This document shows, piece by piece, positions 11,981 to 20,063 of a stretch of 64,000 nucleotides of DNA. Position numbers and translations under genes: made by a program. The notes under the pieces are model-generated. The model worked only from the letters and a program-made list of their open reading frames with translations. It had not been told where the DNA came from and did no database searches. Position 1 is the first letter of the stretch; each line of letters opens with the position of its first letter. Source of the DNA: Janthinobacterium sp. 1_2014MBL_MicDiv (GTDB lineage Bacteria; Pseudomonadota; Gammaproteobacteria; Burkholderiales; Burkholderiaceae_D); assembly GCF_001865675.1 (NCBI RefSeq), contig NZ_CP011319.1, positions 5,456,001-5,520,000 of the forward strand, given 5' to 3'.

Positions 11981-12684
11981 TGCAGACGGGCACGGTGAAG
12001 CACCACGTACTGGCCGGCGTGCGCGCCGCCATCATCGACCTCGATGGCACGATGCTCGACACCGTGCCCGATTTCCACATCGCCATCAATGGCATGCGCG
12101 CCGAATTCGATCTCGCGCCCATCAGCGCCGACGCCATCGAGCTGATGGTGGGCAAGGGCTCGGAAAACCTGATCCGCACCGTGCTCGCCCTCGACTTCGA
12201 TGCGGCCGGCGTGGAACAGCGCTTCGAACAGGCGATGGAAGCCTATCAGCGCCACTACCTGGCCATCAATGGCCAGTACAGCACCCTGTACCCGGATGTG
12301 GAAGCGGGATTGGCGGCGATGAAGGCGGCGGGCCTGCGCCTGGCCTGCGTCACCAACAAGCCGATCGCCTTCGCCCTGCCCCTGCTGAAACTGAAAAATC
12401 TGGATCAGTATTTCGAGATCGTCTACGGCGGCGATTCGCTGCCGAGGAAGAAACCGGACCCGCTGCCGCTGCTGCAAGTGTGCGCGGACTTCGACCTGGC
12501 GCCGGCCAAAGTGGTGGCCATCGGCGACTCCTCGAATGACGCGCAAGCGGCCCGGGCTGCGGCTTGCCCCGTTTTGACGGTACCGTATGGCTACAATCAC
12601 GGACACTCTATACACGATACCGATTCCGATGGTATAGTAAAGACACTGCTCGAAGCAGCCCGTTTTATTAGCATGCAAAATTAA
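11980..12684 (+). CDS. gph: Phosphoglycolate phosphatase
   Basis: The 234-residue HAD-family enzyme removes 2-phosphoglycolate. HAD motif I is DLDGTMLDT, motif II ends at the Thr of VTNKP, motif III includes the Lys of RKKPDP, and motif IV is GDSSNDAQAARAA. The ATG overlaps the rpe stop by one base. The rpe-gph-trpEGD order is common in Proteobacteria, so gph here is likely the genuine phosphoglycolate phosphatase. The 260-base gap before trpE carries a separate leader. Confidence 0.93.
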   Translation: MQTGTVKHHVLAGVRAAIIDLDGTMLDTVPDFHIAINGMRAEFDLAPISADAIELMVGKGSENLIRTVLALDFDAAGVEQRFEQAMEAYQRHYLAINGQYSTLYPDVEAGLAAMKAAGLRLACVTNKPIAFALPLLKLKNLDQYFEIVYGGDSLPRKKPDPLPLLQVCADFDLAPAKVVAIGDSSNDAQAARAAACPVLTVPYGYNHGHSIHDTDSDGIVKTLLEAARFISMQN

Positions 12685-12715
12685 CCGGCATACTGACCAA
12701 ACCCAACACCATATC

Positions 12716-12808
12716 GTGAACACGTTTCTCATCAAAAAACACAATGTCACCCAAACCGGCTCGATTGAGGCCTGGCTTTGGCGACGCTGGCAATCCTGGC
12801 AGGCCTAA
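12716..12808 (+). CDS. trpL: trp operon leader peptide
   Basis: A 30-codon frame runs from GTG at 12716 to TAA at 12806-12808. Its end reads WLWRRWQSWQA: four Trp codons (12773, 12779, 12788, 12797) in the last eleven sense codons. Such density is a strong mark of a leader peptide that senses charged tRNA-Trp. The GTG is the only plausible start in frame but has a weak ribosome-binding site. The frame lies between gph and trpE and is followed by a terminator-like hairpin. It is too short to appear among ordinary gene predictions. Confidence 0.8.
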   Translation: MNTFLIKKHNVTQTGSIEAWLWRRWQSWQA

Positions 12809-12882
12809 GGGCCGAGCCGTTACGATTGCTGCCGGCTGCACACGCATACTTTGCGCATTTAGCGTGCACCGGCAAGTTTTTT
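12758..12882 (+). promoter_or_regulatory. trp attenuator (competing leader hairpins)
   Basis: Segment 1 (12758-12772, GGCTCG and GCC) can pair with segment 2 (12810-12818, GGC and CGAGCC) around the Trp codons. Segment 2 (AGCCG, 12815-12819) can instead pair with segment 3 (CGGCT, 12833-12837). Segment 3 otherwise forms the left arm of the terminator at 12830-12882. A ribosome stalled at the Trp codons would cover segment 1, free segment 2 and block the terminator, as in classical attenuation. Confidence 0.72.
12830..12882 (+). terminator. Attenuator terminator upstream of trpE
   Basis: TGCCGG (12830-12835) pairs with CCGGCA (12869-12874). An inner helix, TGCAC with GTGCA, extends the stem after a single bulge. 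A run of six T (12877-12882) follows within three bases. It lies 63 bases before the trpE start. Confidence 0.75.
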
Positions 12883-12944
12883 GATAACCCACCGCAGGGT
12901 TTGTGCACTATGCACACGCATACCCTGACGGCATGGAGAGAAAC

Positions 12945-14441
12945 ATGACCGAACTCGAATTCAAATCGCTGGCCCAGCAAGGCTACAACCGCATCCCCCT
13001 GATCGCGGAAGCGTTCGCCGACCTGGAAACCCCGCTCACCCTGTACCTGAAACTGGCACAGGCCCAACAAGGCGGCAAGAACACCTTCCTGCTCGAATCC
13101 GTCGTCGGCGGCGAACGCTTCGGCCGCTATTCCTTCATCGGCTTGCCCGCCACGACCGTGCTGCGCAGCTATGGCAAGCGCACCGAAATCGTCAAGAACG
13201 GCGTCGTGATCGAAGAACACGAAGGCAATCCGCTCGACTTCATCGAACAGTTCCAGTCGCGCTTCAAGGTGGCCCTGCGCCCCGGCATGCCGCGCTTCTG
13301 CGGCGGCCTGGCCGGCTACTTCGGCTACGACACCGTGCGCCACATCGAGAAGAAACTCGCCGGCGGCGCGCCGAAAGACGACTTGAAGCTGCCCGACATC
13401 CAGCTGATGGTGACGGAAGAACTGGCCGTCATCGACAACCTGTCCGGCAAGCTCTACCTGATCGTGTATGCCGACACCACGCAGCCCGAATCGTTTTCGA
13501 AAGCGCAGCAACGCCTGAAGGACTTGCGCATGATGCTGCGCCGCGGCGTCGATGCCCCCGTCACCAGCGCTTCCGTGCGCACGGAAACCATCCGCGATTT
13601 TTCCAAGGAAGACTACCTGAAGGCGGTCGCCAAGGCGCATGAATACGTGATGGCGGGCGACCTGATGCAGGTACAGATCGGCCAGCGCATCCGCAAGCCA
13701 TATGTCGATTCGCCGCTGACCCTGTACCGCGCCTTGCGTTCGCTCAATCCGTCGCCGTATATGTACTTCTATAATTTCGGTGACATGCAGATCATCGGCG
13801 CCTCGCCGGAAATCCTGGTGCGCAACGAAAAGACGGCGGACGGCGGCAAGAAAGTCACCTTGCGCCCGATCGCCGGCACCCGTCCGCGCGGCGCCACGCC
13901 GGAGCGCGACGCCGAGCTGTCGGCCGAGCTGCTTGCCGATCCGAAAGAGATCGCCGAGCACGTGATGCTGATCGATCTGGCGCGCAACGATATCGGCCGC
14001 ATCGCCGAAACGGGCAGCGTGCAAGTCACCGACCGCATGGTCATTGAAAAATACTCGCATGTGCAGCACATCGTCTCGAACGTGGAAGGCAAGCTGAAGG
14101 ATGGCCTGTCGAACCTGGACGTGCTGCGCGCGACCTTCCCCGCCGGCACCCTGACGGGCGCGCCGAAAGTGCGCGCCATGGAAGTGATCGACGAACTGGA
14201 AATCACCAAGCGCGGCATCTACGGCGGCGCCTGCGGCTACCTGTCGTTTGGCGGCGAAATGGATGTGGCGATCGCCATCCGCACGGGCGTGGTCAAGGAC
14301 GGCATGCTGTACGTGCAGGCCGCGGCCGGCATCGTCGCCGACTCGATCCCCGAGATGGAATGGCAGGAAACCGAAAACAAGGCGCGTGCCGTGCTGCGCG
14401 CCGCCGAACAAGTGCAAGATGGCCTGGATGGAGGGTTTTAA
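12945..14441 (+). CDS. trpE: Anthranilate synthase component I
   Basis: The 498-residue chorismate-binding enzyme forms anthranilate from chorismate, using ammonia supplied by TrpG. I chose the ATG at 12945 because GGAGAG lies five bases upstream; two earlier in-frame starts (12903, 12933) lack one. The N-terminal domain carries the Trp feedback region (LLESVVGGERFGRYSFIG). The C-terminal domain has PSPYMYFYNFGD, RPIAGTRPRGATPERD, HVMLIDLARNDIGRIA and PAGTLTGAPKVRAMEVID. It is the first gene of trpEGDC and is preceded by a leader peptide with attenuator. Confidence 0.97.
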   Translation: MTELEFKSLAQQGYNRIPLIAEAFADLETPLTLYLKLAQAQQGGKNTFLLESVVGGERFGRYSFIGLPATTVLRSYGKRTEIVKNGVVIEEHEGNPLDFIEQFQSRFKVALRPGMPRFCGGLAGYFGYDTVRHIEKKLAGGAPKDDLKLPDIQLMVTEELAVIDNLSGKLYLIVYADTTQPESFSKAQQRLKDLRMMLRRGVDAPVTSASVRTETIRDFSKEDYLKAVAKAHEYVMAGDLMQVQIGQRIRKPYVDSPLTLYRALRSLNPSPYMYFYNFGDMQIIGASPEILVRNEKTADGGKKVTLRPIAGTRPRGATPERDAELSAELLADPKEIAEHVMLIDLARNDIGRIAETGSVQVTDRMVIEKYSHVQHIVSNVEGKLKDGLSNLDVLRATFPAGTLTGAPKVRAMEVIDELEITKRGIYGGACGYLSFGGEMDVAIAIRTGVVKDGMLYVQAAAGIVADSIPEMEWQETENKARAVLRAAEQVQDGLDGGF

Positions 14442-14442
14442 G

Positions 14443-15006
14443 ATGCTGCTGATGATCGACAACTACGACTCCTTCACCTACAACATCGTGCAGTATTTCG
14501 GTGAACTGGGCGAAGACGTGCGGGTCTACCGCAACGATGAAATCACGATCGCACAGATCGAGGCGCTGAACCCGGACCGCATCTGCATCTCGCCCGGGCC
14601 GAAAGCGCCGGCACAGGCGGGCATTTCGGTGGAAGTGCTCAAGCACTTCGCCGGCAAGAAACCGATATTGGGCGTCTGCCTGGGCCACCAGGCCATCGGC
14701 GAAGCGTTTGGGGGCAAGGTCATCCGCGCCAAGCAAGTCATGCATGGCAAGACTTCCCTCATCGCGCATACGGGCGTGGGCGTTTTCAAAGGCATGCCCA
14801 GCCCCTTCACAGTGATCCGCTACCACTCTTTGGCGATCGAACGCGCCTCGCTGCCTTCCTGCCTGGAAGTGACGGCGTGGACGGACGACGGCGAAATCAT
14901 GGGCGTGCGCCACCGGGAATTCGATATCGAGGGCGTGCAGTTCCACCCCGAATCGATCCTCTCGGAGCACGGCCACGCCCTGCTGAAGAATTTTCTCGAG
15001 CGCTGA
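14443..15006 (+). CDS. trpG: Anthranilate synthase component II (glutamine amidotransferase)
   Basis: The 187-residue class I amidotransferase supplies ammonia to TrpE. The nucleophile Cys sits in GVCLGHQAIGEAFGG and the His-Glu pair in VQFHPESIL. The ATG lies one base after the trpE stop, with GGAGGG just upstream, so translation is coupled. The usual PGPCTPNEAG segment reads PGPKAPAQAG here, a variation outside the catalytic triad. A PabA role is also possible, but the trp context favours TrpG. Confidence 0.95.
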   Translation: MLLMIDNYDSFTYNIVQYFGELGEDVRVYRNDEITIAQIEALNPDRICISPGPKAPAQAGISVEVLKHFAGKKPILGVCLGHQAIGEAFGGKVIRAKQVMHGKTSLIAHTGVGVFKGMPSPFTVIRYHSLAIERASLPSCLEVTAWTDDGEIMGVRHREFDIEGVQFHPESILSEHGHALLKNFLER

Positions 15007-15071
15007 TTCCATGCGCACGCCCCGGCGTGCCGTCAGTGTCCTCCTGCGCCATCATTGAAGAAGGAAGCATC

Positions 15072-16115
15072 ATGCCGATCACCCCACAAGAAGCCCTGCT
15101 GCGCTGCATCGAACACCGCGAAATCTTTCACGACGAAATGCTCTACCTGTTCCGCCAGATCATGTCCGGCGAAATGTCGCCCACCATGATCGCCGCCCTG
15201 ACCGTGGGTTTGCGCGTGAAGAAGGAAACCATCGGCGAAATCGCCGCCGCCGCGCAAGTGATGCGCGAATTTTCCACCAAGGTGCCCATGGCCGACACCA
15301 CCAACCTGCTCGACATCGTCGGCACGGGCGGCGACGGCGCGCACACATTCAACATTTCCACCGCCTCGATGTTCGTGGCGGCGGCGGCCGGCGCGCGCGT
15401 GGCCAAGCATGGCGGGCGCAGCGTGTCGTCCTCGTCCGGCAGCGCCGACGTGCTCGACTCGCTGGGCGTCAACATCAACCTGCAACCCGAGCAGATCGCC
15501 CAGTCGATCGCGCAAACGGGCATCGGCTTCATGTACGCGCCGAACCACCACGCGGCCATGAAGCATGCGGCGCCCGTGCGCAAGGAACTCGGCGTGCGCA
15601 CGATCTTCAATATCCTCGGTCCGCTGACCAATCCGGCCGGCGCGCCGAACATTCTGATGGGCGTGTTTCACGCCGACCTGGTCGGCATCCAGGTGCGCGT
15701 GCTGCAGCGCCTCGGTGCGCAGCATGCGATCGTCGTGTATGGCCGCGACAATATGGATGAAGTGTCGCTCGGCGCCGCCACCCTCGTGGGCGAGCTGGTC
15801 AACGGCGAAATCCGCGAATATGAAATCCATCCCGAAGATTTCGGCTTGCAGATGATCGCCAGCCGCAACCTGAAAGTGGCCGATGCCGTCGAATCGAAAG
15901 CCAAGATGATGGAAGCGCTGCGCGGCGAACCCGGCGCGGCAAGCGACATCGTCGCCCTCAACGCGGGCACGGCGCTGTACGCGGCCGGCGTCGCCAGCTC
16001 GATCGAAGATGGCCTGGCGCGCGCGCGCGCCGCCGTCAGCTCGGGCGCCGCCATAGCAAAACTCGACCAATTCGTGCAGGTGACGCAGCAGCTGGGCACC
16101 CCGGCGCAAGCATAA
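15072..16115 (+). CDS. trpD: Anthranilate phosphoribosyltransferase
   Basis: The 347-residue enzyme joins anthranilate to PRPP. The glycine-rich PRPP loop GTGGDGAHTFNIST and the KHGGRSVSSSSGSADVLD block are intact. Later NHHAAMKHAAPVRKELGVRT and NILGPLTNPAGA match the family. The start at 15072 has a purine-rich ribosome-binding site (GAAGGAAG); the frame is open further upstream inside trpG but conservation starts here. It follows trpG by 65 bases in the same operon. Confidence 0.96.
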   Translation: MPITPQEALLRCIEHREIFHDEMLYLFRQIMSGEMSPTMIAALTVGLRVKKETIGEIAAAAQVMREFSTKVPMADTTNLLDIVGTGGDGAHTFNISTASMFVAAAAGARVAKHGGRSVSSSSGSADVLDSLGVNINLQPEQIAQSIAQTGIGFMYAPNHHAAMKHAAPVRKELGVRTIFNILGPLTNPAGAPNILMGVFHADLVGIQVRVLQRLGAQHAIVVYGRDNMDEVSLGAATLVGELVNGEIREYEIHPEDFGLQMIASRNLKVADAVESKAKMMEALRGEPGAASDIVALNAGTALYAAGVASSIEDGLARARAAVSSGAAIAKLDQFVQVTQQLGTPAQA

Positions 16116-16147
16116 CCTCCCGCCACCTTGATAGAACAGCGACCATC

Positions 16148-16948
16148 ATGTCCGACATACTCGATAAAATCCTGGCCGTGAAAGCCGACGAAGTGGCCAA
16201 GGCGAAAGCCCATCGCAGCCTGGCCAGCCTGCGCGGCGACGTGGAAAACGACCGTGCCCTGCGCGCCGACCTGCGCAATTTCGAGGCGAGCCTGCGCCAG
16301 CATATCGGCGACGGCAAGTCCGGCATCATCGCCGAAGTCAAAAAAGCATCGCCGTCAAAAGGCGTCATCCGTGCCGATTTCCGCCCGGCCGACATCGCCG
16401 CCAGCTATGCCGCCCATGGCGCGGCCTGCCTGTCCGTGCTGACGGACGAACAGTTCTTCCAGGGCGCCGTGGACTACCTGAAGCAGGCGCGCGCCGCCTG
16501 CGCCATTCCCGTGCTGCGCAAGGACTTCATGGTCGACATGTACCAGATCTATGAAGCGCGCGCCATGGGCGCCGACTGCATCCTCCTGATCGTCGCAGCG
16601 CTCGACCATGGCTTGATGGCCGAGATGGAAGCGTGCGCCCACGAACTGGGCATGGGCGTGCTGATCGAAAGCCACGACGGCGACGAGCTCGATGCGGCGC
16701 TAAAGCTCAAGAGCGCCCTGATCGGCATCAACAACCGCAACCTGCGCACGTTTGACACGTCGCTGGAGACCACCATCGGCCTGCTGCCGCGCATTCCGCA
16801 AGACAAATTGATCATCACGGAATCGGGCATCCACAGCACGGCCGACGTCCAGCGCATGCGCGAAGCAAGCGTCCATAGCTTCCTCGTGGGCGAGGCCTTC
16901 ATGCGTGCGCCCGACCCTGGCGTGGAACTGGAACGCCTGTTCGCCTGA
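16148..16948 (+). CDS. trpC: Indole-3-glycerol phosphate synthase
   Basis: The 266-residue TIM-barrel enzyme closes the indole ring from CdRP. Signature segments are present in order: EVKKASPSKGVIRADF, SVLTDEQFFQG, PVLRKDFMVD, LLIVAAL, GINNRNLRTF and ITESGI. These include the catalytic lysines and glutamates. TrpC is not fused to TrpF, and no trpF, trpB or trpA is in the window, so the rest of the pathway lies elsewhere. Confidence 0.96.
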   Translation: MSDILDKILAVKADEVAKAKAHRSLASLRGDVENDRALRADLRNFEASLRQHIGDGKSGIIAEVKKASPSKGVIRADFRPADIAASYAAHGAACLSVLTDEQFFQGAVDYLKQARAACAIPVLRKDFMVDMYQIYEARAMGADCILLIVAALDHGLMAEMEACAHELGMGVLIESHDGDELDAALKLKSALIGINNRNLRTFDTSLETTIGLLPRIPQDKLIITESGIHSTADVQRMREASVHSFLVGEAFMRAPDPGVELERLFA

Positions 16949-16968
16949 GAAGTGGTAGTCTGGCGGTC

Positions 16969-17442
16969 ATGAGACAGCTACTGACCGTCCTTGCCGCCGC
17001 CACGCTGCTGGCCGCGTGCCAGAAGGCCCCCGCGCCCATCGCGCAGGCGCCGGCCCGCGCGCCGACGGCGAGCACGCCGCGGCCAGGGCCGGTCCAGCCA
17101 CCGGCCACCATCGACGCCTACAAGCTGCTGGTGGCGCAGCAAATCATGGACGCCAATCCCCAGCATACCTTCAGCGGACGCCTGCCGCCCATGCTGCCGG
17201 CCATCGTCGTGCTGGACCTCAGCGTGGAACGCGATGGCAGCCTGAAAAATGTCCGCGTGCACCGTTCGCGCGACAACGAAGCGTCGAAGGCGGCGCTGGC
17301 CGCCGTGCGGCGCGTGCCCGCTGCCTTCCCGCCCGCAGCCCAATTGATGCGCGGCCGCGACAAGACGCTCGATTTCTCCGAAACCTTCTTGTTCAACGAC
17401 GAGTATCGCTTCCAGCTGCGGACGTTGTCCGGACCACAGTAG
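16969..17442 (+). CDS. Lipoprotein with TonB-C-like domain
   Basis: The 157-residue protein has a type II signal ending in lipobox LAAC (Cys17), a proline/alanine-rich linker (about residues 18-48), and a C-terminal beta-alpha-beta domain (VVLDLSVERDGSLKNVRVHR, then SKAALAAVRRVPAAFP) like the TonB C-terminus. It lacks the membrane anchor of TonB, so it probably acts in the periplasm attached to a membrane rather than transducing proton-motive force. The partner is unknown. It follows trpC by 20 bases and its end overlaps the convergent cyclase gene by 50 bases. Confidence 0.7.
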   Translation: MRQLLTVLAAATLLAACQKAPAPIAQAPARAPTASTPRPGPVQPPATIDAYKLLVAQQIMDANPQHTFSGRLPPMLPAIVVLDLSVERDGSLKNVRVHRSRDNEASKAALAAVRRVPAAFPPAAQLMRGRDKTLDFSETFLFNDEYRFQLRTLSGPQ

Positions 17443-18598
17443 TCACTTCGCAGACATCGACTTCGATGCGGTCGCGGCCATTTTCCTTGGCCTGGTACAG
17501 GGCCGCATCGGCGCGCGACAGCAACTGGTCCAGTTCCTCCTGCACCGACGCCTGGCAGGCGATGCCGATGCTGACCGTGCATGGCGGTAATCCCCGTCCA
17601 TTCGGTTCGCGCAGCAGGGCGCGGATGCGTTCGGCCACGCCGAGCGCGTTGTGCGGCGCCATGTCGGGCATCAGCACGATGAATTCCTCGCCGCCAAACC
17701 GCGCCACGCAATCCGATTCGCGCAGGGCGCCGCCGATGATGGTGGCCACATGCGCCAGCACCTTGTCGCCCGTCGCATGGCCATAGCGGTCGTTGATCGA
17801 CTTGAAAAAATCCAGGTCGATGCTGAGCAAGGTCAAGGGCCGGAGATTGCGCCGTGAATTGGCCTTTTCGCGCTCGTACACATCGCCGAAACCGCGCCGG
17901 TTCAACACCTGCGTCAACGGGTCATGCGTCGAACGGCGCTCGAGTATCATCTGCAGGCGGCGCGTCGCCACCGTCATGAAGCCCACCGTCAGCAGCAGCG
18001 CCATGAAATTGGCCACCGCCAGGTAGATGCTGGCCAGCGTGCCCGTCACCAGCAAGTCCACGCTGGTGCCGCCATGCAGCAGGGCCGAGCAGCCGCGCGC
18101 CAGCACCACGCCCGCCTGCACCAGCATCAGGGAGCCGAAGAACAGGCTGGAAAAATGGCGTTCGCCGTACGCGTACACCAGCTGCGCCTGGCGCGCATAG
18201 AAAAAGAAGACAATGCAGGAAAAAACCGCCACGCGCCGCGAAAAGTCGGGCGTCGCAAGCAGCCACCAGGCGATGCCGGCGGTGCCGAGGCAACACGCCG
18301 CAAGATAGAAGCGCAGGCTGGGCGCCTGCTCGTAGAATTTTTCCGTGCCCAGCATCGACAGGCCGATGCCCAGCATCAGCGTCACGTTCGCCCCCAGCAG
18401 CGCCACCGCATCGGGCAGGGAGCCGCGCGCGCCAAACAGGAACGAGGCGCACACCAGCAGCAGCAAGCCGGCCGACCAGTGGCCCAGCCCATGCACCTCG
18501 CGCCGGAAGCTGCGGTACACGGAAAACATGACCACGCTCATGGCCCCGCACATCAGGGTCGTCATCAACATGATGGTGCGGGGGTCGAGAGTTTCCAC
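17393..18598 (-). CDS. Membrane diguanylate cyclase (GGDEF)
   Basis: The 401-residue enzyme has six or seven predicted membrane helices (about residues 8-210) and one GGDEF domain. It makes cyclic di-GMP from two GTP. The active site reads GGEEF (302-306), and a product-inhibition site RESD (293-296) lies five residues before it. The C-terminal 17 residues extend into the opposite gene at 17393-17442. The adjacent gene at 18704-19897 has the same domain plan and the same N-terminal LDP.TI.LM start, so the two are tandem paralogues. The sensed signal is unknown. Confidence 0.9.
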   Translation of the reverse strand: METLDPRTIMLMTTLMCGAMSVVMFSVYRSFRREVHGLGHWSAGLLLLVCASFLFGARGSLPDAVALLGANVTLMLGIGLSMLGTEKFYEQAPSLRFYLAACCLGTAGIAWWLLATPDFSRRVAVFSCIVFFFYARQAQLVYAYGERHFSSLFFGSLMLVQAGVVLARGCSALLHGGTSVDLLVTGTLASIYLAVANFMALLLTVGFMTVATRRLQMILERRSTHDPLTQVLNRRGFGDVYEREKANSRRNLRPLTLLSIDLDFFKSINDRYGHATGDKVLAHVATIIGGALRESDCVARFGGEEFIVLMPDMAPHNALGVAERIRALLREPNGRGLPPCTVSIGIACQASVQEELDQLLSRADAALYQAKENGRDRIEVDVCEVTTVVRTTSAAGSDTRR

Positions 18599-18677
18599 GG
18601 TCTGGCAAAGTCCAAGAAATCAATAGGGACGCCTGTCCAATTCGAGACTACGATTTTGCAAGGCGCTGTAGAGCAAT

Positions 18678-18708
18678 TTTAGTTCAGTTATGGAAAATTT
18701 AGTTCAGT
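18678..18708. repeat. Two direct copies of TTTAGTTCAGT, 20 bp apart
   Basis: TTTAGTTCAGT occurs at 18678-18688 and again at 18698-18708, exactly 20 bases apart, about two helical turns. They lie 80-110 bases upstream of the first cyclase start, and the right copy overlaps the stop codon of the second cyclase. The position suits an activator or repressor site for 17393-18598; no binder is known to me. Confidence 0.5.
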
Positions 18709-19897
18709 GAAGGCAAATATGATGTTGCTGTTGCAACGATGCCGGCGCCTTCTCCGCCACTTCGACACGGTCGCGTCCCAGCTGCTTGGCGCGGTACAAC
18801 GCCTTGTCCGAACGCAGCAGCAGGCTGTCCAACGTTTCCCCGCCTCCAGCCTGGCAGGCAATGCCGATGCTCAGCGTATAGCGCGGCAGGGCGGCATCGG
18901 GGCGCGGCTGGCGCAAGGTGTCCTGGAGGCGCTGCGCCACCAGTTCGGCGCGCGCCAGCTGCGTATCGGGCAGCAGCACGACAAATTCCTCGCCGCCGAA
19001 ACGCGCCACCGCGTCGCTGTCGCGCAAGACGCTGCGGATGACGCCGGCCACGTCGACCAGCACCAGGTCGCCCACGGCATGGCCATGGCGGTCATTGATG
19101 GCCTTGAAAAAATCGAGGTCGATGCTCAGCACAGCCAGCGACTGCTCCGCACGCCGCAAACGCGCGCTGACGCGCGCATGGAATTGAGCGAAACCGCGCC
19201 GGTTCAGGACGGCCGTCAGCGGGTCGTGGTTGGAGTGCTGCTCGAGTATCGTCTGCAGGCGGCGCGTGGCCACCGCCATGAAGCCGACCGGCAGCAGCAG
19301 GGTCATGAAAGCGAGTATCGCCAGATACAGGCTGTGGTGCGGGCCGCCATGCAGGATGTCGCTGCCGGCGCCCCCCTCTTGCAGTGCGCTCAAGCCGCGA
19401 TGCAGCATCGACAGTGTTTGCACCAGGGCCAGCAGGCCAAAAAAAACCGTGGAAATATGGCGCTCGCCATGCCGCGCGATGACAAGAAATTGCGCGGCAT
19501 GCAAGGCCAGCATGAGAAAGGAGAACAGCGCCACGCGCATGGCAAAGTCGGGACGCAGGTACAGCCAGCACAGCATGACCAGCAGTCCCAGCAGCCACAC
19601 GAGGTGAAACAAACGCCAGCTGGGGCGCACGCCATAGAAGCGCTGCGTGCCGATCAGCAGCATGCCGACACCGCACAGCAGGACGGAATTAGCCACCGGC
19701 AACAGGAGTTCCGGCACGACCCTGCCGCGCAAGGCAAACAGGCCGCTGGCCAGTATCAGGCCCAGCATGCCTGTCACCCATTCGCGCAGCCCCTGCACAC
19801 TTTGGGGGAAGCTGCGCTGCGCGGAAAACATCACCACGCACATGGCGCCCGTCATCAGGGTGGACATCAGGACGATGGTGGCGGGATCAAGTTTCAC
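18704..19897 (-). CDS. Membrane diguanylate cyclase (GGDEF), paralogue of the downstream gene
   Basis: The 397-residue protein has six or seven hydrophobic helices followed by GGDEF. The active site is GGEEF (301-305) with an intact inhibition site RDSD (292-295). I chose GTG at 19895-19897 because the protein then starts VKLDPATIVLMSTLM, matching the neighbour's METLDPRTIMLMTTLM. The frame is open to 20131, but that upstream part looks non-coding, with no membrane or domain sense. The GTG lacks a clear ribosome-binding site, so a start at the Met of MSTLM is possible. Confidence 0.85.
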   Translation of the reverse strand: MKLDPATIVLMSTLMTGAMCVVMFSAQRSFPQSVQGLREWVTGMLGLILASGLFALRGRVVPELLLPVANSVLLCGVGMLLIGTQRFYGVRPSWRLFHLVWLLGLLVMLCWLYLRPDFAMRVALFSFLMLALHAAQFLVIARHGERHISTVFFGLLALVQTLSMLHRGLSALQEGGAGSDILHGGPHHSLYLAILAFMTLLLPVGFMAVATRRLQTILEQHSNHDPLTAVLNRRGFAQFHARVSARLRRAEQSLAVLSIDLDFFKAINDRHGHAVGDLVLVDVAGVIRSVLRDSDAVARFGGEEFVVLLPDTQLARAELVAQRLQDTLRQPRPDAALPRYTLSIGIACQAGGGETLDSLLLRSDKALYRAKQLGRDRVEVAEKAPASLQQQHHICLH

Positions 19898-20063
19898 GGA
19901 GGAGTCGGCACGGTCAACGGATGGATCGCGCCGCACATGCTTGCAGGCACGAGGAATTTCGTGCGAGAAATTGTACCGTGAAAAACAGGCTGGCAACCGC
20001 CGGCAGGGAAATCTTGTGCGTAGCACTATCCTCCCTGCCGGCCCAGGCAACAGATGCCAGAAA

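Noticed and set aside
12744..12887. A second open frame with an ATG in the trp leader region
   Set aside because: It has no Trp enrichment, no ribosome-binding site and runs through the attenuator stem. The GTG-start Trp-rich frame explains the region better.
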